A stretch of 8,909 nucleotides of DNA, from contig CAYMRB010000416.1 of assembly GCA_964392615.1 (NCBI GenBank), positions 1 through 8,909 of the forward strand, given 5' to 3'. Shown here one piece after another: positions 7,575 to 8,909 of this stretch; within the stretch, counting starts at the first letter, position 1; the number at the start of each line of letters is the position of its first letter. A program made the translations under genes and the position numbers. The notes beneath the pieces are model-generated. The model did not search any database and was not told the DNA's origin. It saw only the letters and a list, made by a program, of their open reading frames with translations. This DNA is from CAYMRB01 sp964392615 (GTDB lineage Bacteria; Planctomycetota; UBA8108).

Positions 7575-8837
7575 GTGCGGCAATTCCGACAGTCCTGGCT
7601 CGCGCTGCCAACGCTCTCGATCGTTCTCGCGTTCGGTGACAGTTCGTCCGTCGCGCAGTGCGACGCGACCGGCTTCTGGCGCGGCGATGCCGACTGCAGC
7701 GGCGAGCGCGCGCTCACCGACGCGGTCGTCGTGTTCGACTGGCTCTTTCGGGGCGGAGCGACGCTGCCGTGCCTCGACTCGGCCGACGCCGACGACGACG
7801 GCCGCGTGACGATCACCGACGGCGTCGCCATCCTGCTGCACCTGTTCGAGGCGCCCAGCCTGCCCGCGCGGCGCACGACTCGCGACGCGACGCCCGATGC
7901 GCTCGGCTGCGTCAGCGGTCGGGCGCCCTGCCCCTTCGAGCTGCGACCCGAGCGGCTCGGTCAGATCGAGCGCGGCGCGCTCACTCAGCCGTCGGGTGTC
8001 GCCGTCGGCTGGCGCAATCCCGATCTCCTGTGGCTCGGCAACGATTTCGACGGGGAGCAGAGCCCGATCGTGTTTGCGGTCGACCGATCCGGTCAGCTCG
8101 TCGGAATGCTCACCCTGTGCGCTTCCGAGGCGCAGTGTCCGCCGGAGCCGAGCCGGGAGTGCCTGGAGCCCATGGAGCGGATGAACTGCGACTGGGAGGC
8201 GATGACGATCGGTCCGGCTCCCGACGGCTCGCCGGCTCTGTACGTCGGCGACATCGGTGGCAATCGATTCGCGTCGCGAACCGTGTTCGCGATCCATCGC
8301 GTTCCGGAGCCCGCCATGGACCCGGGCGGCGATCTGCGGCTGCTCCGCGACGCGGGCGACTTCGCGACCCTGTTCTTCTCGTTCGAGCCTCGGGGCTTCG
8401 ACGCCGAGGCGCTGCTGTGCGATCCGGTGACGGGCGACCTCTTCGTGGTGTCGCATCTCCCCACGCCGGCGCTCTTCCGCTACCCGTCGCCGCAGCGGCC
8501 GGGGGAGATCGTCGGGCTCGAGCGCATCGCCGACCTGCCGCCGTTCGAGCCAGCGGGGAGCTGGATCTCGGGCGCGGAGATCTCGCCGTCGGGCGAGCGC
8601 CTGCTCGTCAAGACGTTCTGGGCGTTCGCGTCGTGGGTGTACCTGCTGCCGTGGAACGGCGACGATCCGGCCGCGGCGTTCGCGGCCGAGCCGATCTGCG
8701 CGTGGAACCTCGCGGAGTACCTCGGCGCGGTGAGTCTGCACGCCGGCGCCATCGCATTCCTCGCGGAAGACGAGTTCGTCTCGATCGAGGAGAACGCCGC
8801 CGCGCAGATCTTCCGGCTCGAGATCGCCACGCGGTGA
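7575..8837 (+). CDS. Exported beta-propeller-like protein with N-terminal dockerin-like module
   Basis: Function unknown; 420 residues from the GTG at 7575. This start is chosen because it gives a signal peptide (VRQFRQSW, then a hydrophobic stretch at about 8-20, probable cut SVA|QC after residue 27) and has a GGGGG stretch about 9 nt upstream. Residues encoded between 7209 and 7574 look non-coding. Next come two dockerin-like EF-hand loops: D38/D40/S42/D49, with Ser in place of Asp at position 5, then the canonical D71/D73/D75/G76/D82. WLFRGG follows loop one and a T-x-D-A-x-P-D-x-L-G-C tail ends the module, as in the protein at 14-3367. Residues about 120-420 are beta-rich and propeller-like: GNDFDGEQSP, NCDWEAMTIGP (204-214), LYVGDIGGN (222-230), HRVPEP, GFDAEALLCDPVTGDLFVVS, and ISGAEISPSGERLLVKT. 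Secreted bacterial proteins of undetermined function share the DWE...YVGDIGDN and DAEAL-x-DP-x-TGDLY motifs. It is transcribed away from the metabolic operon and is probably unrelated to it. Confidence 0.82.
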   Translation: MRQFRQSWLALPTLSIVLAFGDSSSVAQCDATGFWRGDADCSGERALTDAVVVFDWLFRGGATLPCLDSADADDDGRVTITDGVAILLHLFEAPSLPARRTTRDATPDALGCVSGRAPCPFELRPERLGQIERGALTQPSGVAVGWRNPDLLWLGNDFDGEQSPIVFAVDRSGQLVGMLTLCASEAQCPPEPSRECLEPMERMNCDWEAMTIGPAPDGSPALYVGDIGGNRFASRTVFAIHRVPEPAMDPGGDLRLLRDAGDFATLFFSFEPRGFDAEALLCDPVTGDLFVVSHLPTPALFRYPSPQRPGEIVGLERIADLPPFEPAGSWISGAEISPSGERLLVKTFWAFASWVYLLPWNGDDPAAAFAAEPICAWNLAEYLGAVSLHAGAIAFLAEDEFVSIEENAAAQIFRLEIATR

Positions 8838-8849
8838 ATCCCGCGATCT

Positions 8850-8870
8850 CCGCTACCTCGAGTTTAGCGG
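8850..8870 (+). terminator. Short hairpin after the propeller gene
   Basis: CCGCTA (8850-8855) and TAGCGG (8865-8870) are perfect inverted repeats around a 9-base loop, 12 bp after the stop codon, and are followed by TTCTGC. The stem is short and the T-run poor, so it is a weak intrinsic-terminator candidate. The rest of the window to 8909 holds nothing I can identify. Confidence 0.4.
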
Positions 8871-8909
8871 TTCTGCGACGTCGAGCGGGCGAGTTCTACG
8901 ACGGCCCCA

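Noticed and set aside
7650..7661. Lipobox at the signal peptide of the propeller protein (VAQC)
   Set aside because: Gln precedes the Cys; a lipobox needs Gly, Ala or Ser there. Cleavage after SVA by signal peptidase I fits better.
7389..8741. 450-codon open frame antisense to the propeller gene
   Set aside because: Arg/Glu/Val-rich shadow frame; the plus strand has a signal peptide, EF-hand loops and conserved motifs.

Overview
The window is GC-rich bacterial DNA (roughly two-thirds G+C by eye) and probably comes from Planctomycetota. The evidence is two large exported proteins that both carry a paired dockerin-like EF-hand module with the signature LFRGG. One of them also fuses lamin-tail, CotH-kinase, PKD and carbohydrate-binding-like domains, a style common in planctomycete secretomes. 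Several genes also lack clear Shine-Dalgarno sequences. The assignment is inference: there is no rRNA or phylogenetic marker here.

Layout. (i) 14-3367, plus strand: a giant secreted or surface CotH-type protein whose 5' end may lie outside the window. (ii) 3389-7191, minus strand: a compact run of four metabolic genes, in transcription order a single-domain rhodanese, a fold-type II PLP enzyme of the cysteine synthase family, L-threonine 3-dehydrogenase (tdh) and glycine C-acetyltransferase (kbl). The gaps are 13, 94 and 12 bp. The kbl end meets the CotH gene tail to tail, with only 21 bp between the stop codons, and an imperfect hairpin fills that gap. (iii) 7192-7574: a 383-bp divergent intergenic region with a perfect CRP-type palindrome (TGTGA-N6-TCACA), weak promoter-like hexamers facing both ways, and a GC-rich stem-loop in the presumed leader of the rightward gene. 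(iv) 7575-8837, plus strand: an exported beta-propeller-like protein that starts with a signal peptide and the same dockerin-like module, followed by a short hairpin. The last 72 bp hold only that hairpin.

How the genes may work together. Tdh and Kbl convert threonine to glycine plus acetyl-CoA. The cysteine synthase homologue and rhodanese belong to cysteine and sulfane-sulfur chemistry. Glycine (via serine) and acetyl-CoA are the precursors of O-acetylserine, so the cluster could feed threonine carbon into cysteine. GlyA and CysE are not in the window, so this is a hypothesis. The CRP-like site sits where it could control the catabolic operon. No mobile element, CRISPR array, tRNA or rRNA was seen. 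No unmistakably new system is visible. The most interesting points are the Thr/Cys gene combination with its CRP-like box, and the shared dockerin-like module at opposite ends of two unrelated secreted proteins.
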